Source: Robiginitomaculum sp. (GTDB taxonomy: Bacteria > Pseudomonadota > Alphaproteobacteria > Caulobacterales > Maricaulaceae). Taken from it: a DNA stretch of 12,877 nt. A model generated the notes under the pieces. The model was not told the DNA's origin and did not search any database. It worked only from the letters and a program-made list of their open reading frames with translations. Location: assembly GCA_021647375.1 (NCBI GenBank), contig JAKIUV010000073.1:1-12877 (forward strand), written 5' to 3'. This document shows positions 12,197 through 12,877 of the stretch, piece after piece. Every line of letters begins with the position of its first letter. Positions within the stretch are counted from its first letter, which is position 1. A program made the translations under genes and the position numbers.

Positions 12197-12877
12197 TCAC
12201 CCAAAATCGAACAGTCCGTCGAACAAGCTGTCCCCAAAATCAACACCAAGCTCTGCGGCTTCTGCACTGCTGATATAGGTGTCCCCCGCAAGTTCGGCTT
12301 GGGCAATGTATTGCGCGAACGCATCTTTGGCCGCAGATAAATCGTCTAGACCAAATACGCTGTCATCAGCGACTGCCGCTTTATCTGTGAAGACAAAGCC
12401 GTCGCTTTCCGAAACAACCAGCTTGTCGCTAACAATAAGGGCATCTGCGACAACCGCATCATCAACCACCGTAAAGTCTTCCGTCGCCGGTGATTTATCC
12501 CCGTCCGGGGCTTCGCCTAGGGGGGGGAAATCGAACTGGGCTGCGTCCATGTCCGCGACCGTGGTGTTACGCACCAATATTCTGTGACCATTTAGACGCA
12601 CCAAAACATTGACGCCGCTTTGGATAATGTCCAGATCGGCAAATACGAAACCGCCATTGATCTCGATAGTGTCCACACCAACCGCAAAGTCCTGGATGGT
12701 ATCAAGGTCTGTACCAACTCCGGTGAAGTCGAACACGAATGTATCAAGCTGACCACCACCCGTCATGCTGTCATTACCCGCACCACCTGTGAGACGGTCA
12801 TTACCGTCAAGCCCAAATAGACGATCATTGCCACTTCCGCCGTAAATAATGTCAGCGCCAGCGCCCCCATTCAACAG
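12197..12877 (-). CDS. RTX calcium-binding secreted protein, C-terminal part (N-terminus outside window)
   Basis: The frame is open to the window edge, giving the last 226 residues, with TGA at 12199-12197. It begins with RTX nonapeptides (G-G-A-G-A-D-I-I-Y, G-G-S-G-N-D-R-L-F, G-L-D-G-N-D-R-L-T, G-G-A-G-N-D-S-M-T), which bind calcium and form a beta-roll outside the cell. A serralysin-type block follows (L-D-T-F-V-F-D-F and D-T-I-Q-D-F-A-V-G-V-D-T-I-E-I), as in M10 peptidase C-terminal regions. The last ~100 residues are acidic and Ala/Val/Asp-rich with loose V-x-D-x-A-V-V-A-D and S-D-K-L-V-V-S type repetition, ending S-L-F-D-G-L-F-D-F-G, a plausible uncleaved type I secretion signal. The catalytic or adhesive part is not visible, so the activity cannot be named. 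No HlyB/HlyD-type exporter genes are in the window. Confidence 0.88.
   Translation of the reverse strand: MLNGGAGADIIYGGSGNDRLFGLDGNDRLTGGAGNDSMTGGGQLDTFVFDFTGVGTDLDTIQDFAVGVDTIEINGGFVFADLDIIQSGVNVLVRLNGHRILVRNTTVADMDAAQFDFPPLGEAPDGDKSPATEDFTVVDDAVVADALIVSDKLVVSESDGFVFTDKAAVADDSVFGLDDLSAAKDAFAQYIAQAELAGDTYISSAEAAELGVDFGDSLFDGLFDFG

Overview
The window looks like a chromosomal segment of an alphaproteobacterium of moderate G+C. This is inferred from the families present: a four-helix membrane LytTR regulator, an AlkB-type alkane hydroxylase, a fused PabB-PabC protein, a Tat/lipobox carotenoid oxygenase with a DUF2141 partner, and dispersed palindromes of the CCCGC..GCGGG type. There is no rRNA, tRNA or CRISPR, and the species cannot be named from the sequence alone.

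The left 2.8 kb is mobile and decaying DNA. It opens with the C-terminal end of an IS256-family transposase (1-93) and its terminal repeat. This element abuts one copy of a diverged ~170-200 bp dispersed repeat (130-301). Next comes a small cassette (314-756): a GIY-YIG nuclease gene with an in-frame TGA where the family has Trp, framed by 34-35 bp inverted repeats that are themselves hairpins. The second copy of the dispersed repeat follows (761-967). Then a gene for an unknown membrane protein (1002-2767, minus strand) is split by a complete IS630-family element. Removing the element with one copy of its TA target duplication restores the reading frame exactly. The same gene also carries a 1-nt frameshift, and the IS630 transposase carries an in-frame TAA.

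The middle and right parts hold intact genes. A minus-strand pair (4745-5455 and 2855-4741, 3 nt apart) encodes a membrane-anchored LytTR regulator and an acyltransferase-3/SGNH O-acyltransferase, probably acting on a cell-surface glycan. Their upstream region has three perfect 12-bp tandem repeats and a hairpin. Facing the other way, an exported DUF2141 protein and a carotenoid oxygenase form an operon. It ends in a 26-codon remnant resembling the N-terminus of a DUF2306 membrane protein.

An ArsR-type regulator overlaps the start of an AlkB-type alkane 1-monooxygenase by one base (TAATG). AlkB ends 1 nt from the end of a convergent gene for a PabB-PabC fusion (4-aminobenzoate/folate synthesis). 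A CitE-like lyase is transcribed divergently from that gene. The window closes inside the C-terminal part of an RTX calcium-binding, probably type I secreted, protein on the minus strand.

The least explained item is the GIY-YIG cassette, whose two ends differ by paired changes that preserve the hairpins. Also worth following up are the precisely reconstructable IS630 insertion, the 12-bp repeat array before the LytTR gene, and the ArsR-alkB pairing beside a truncated gene.
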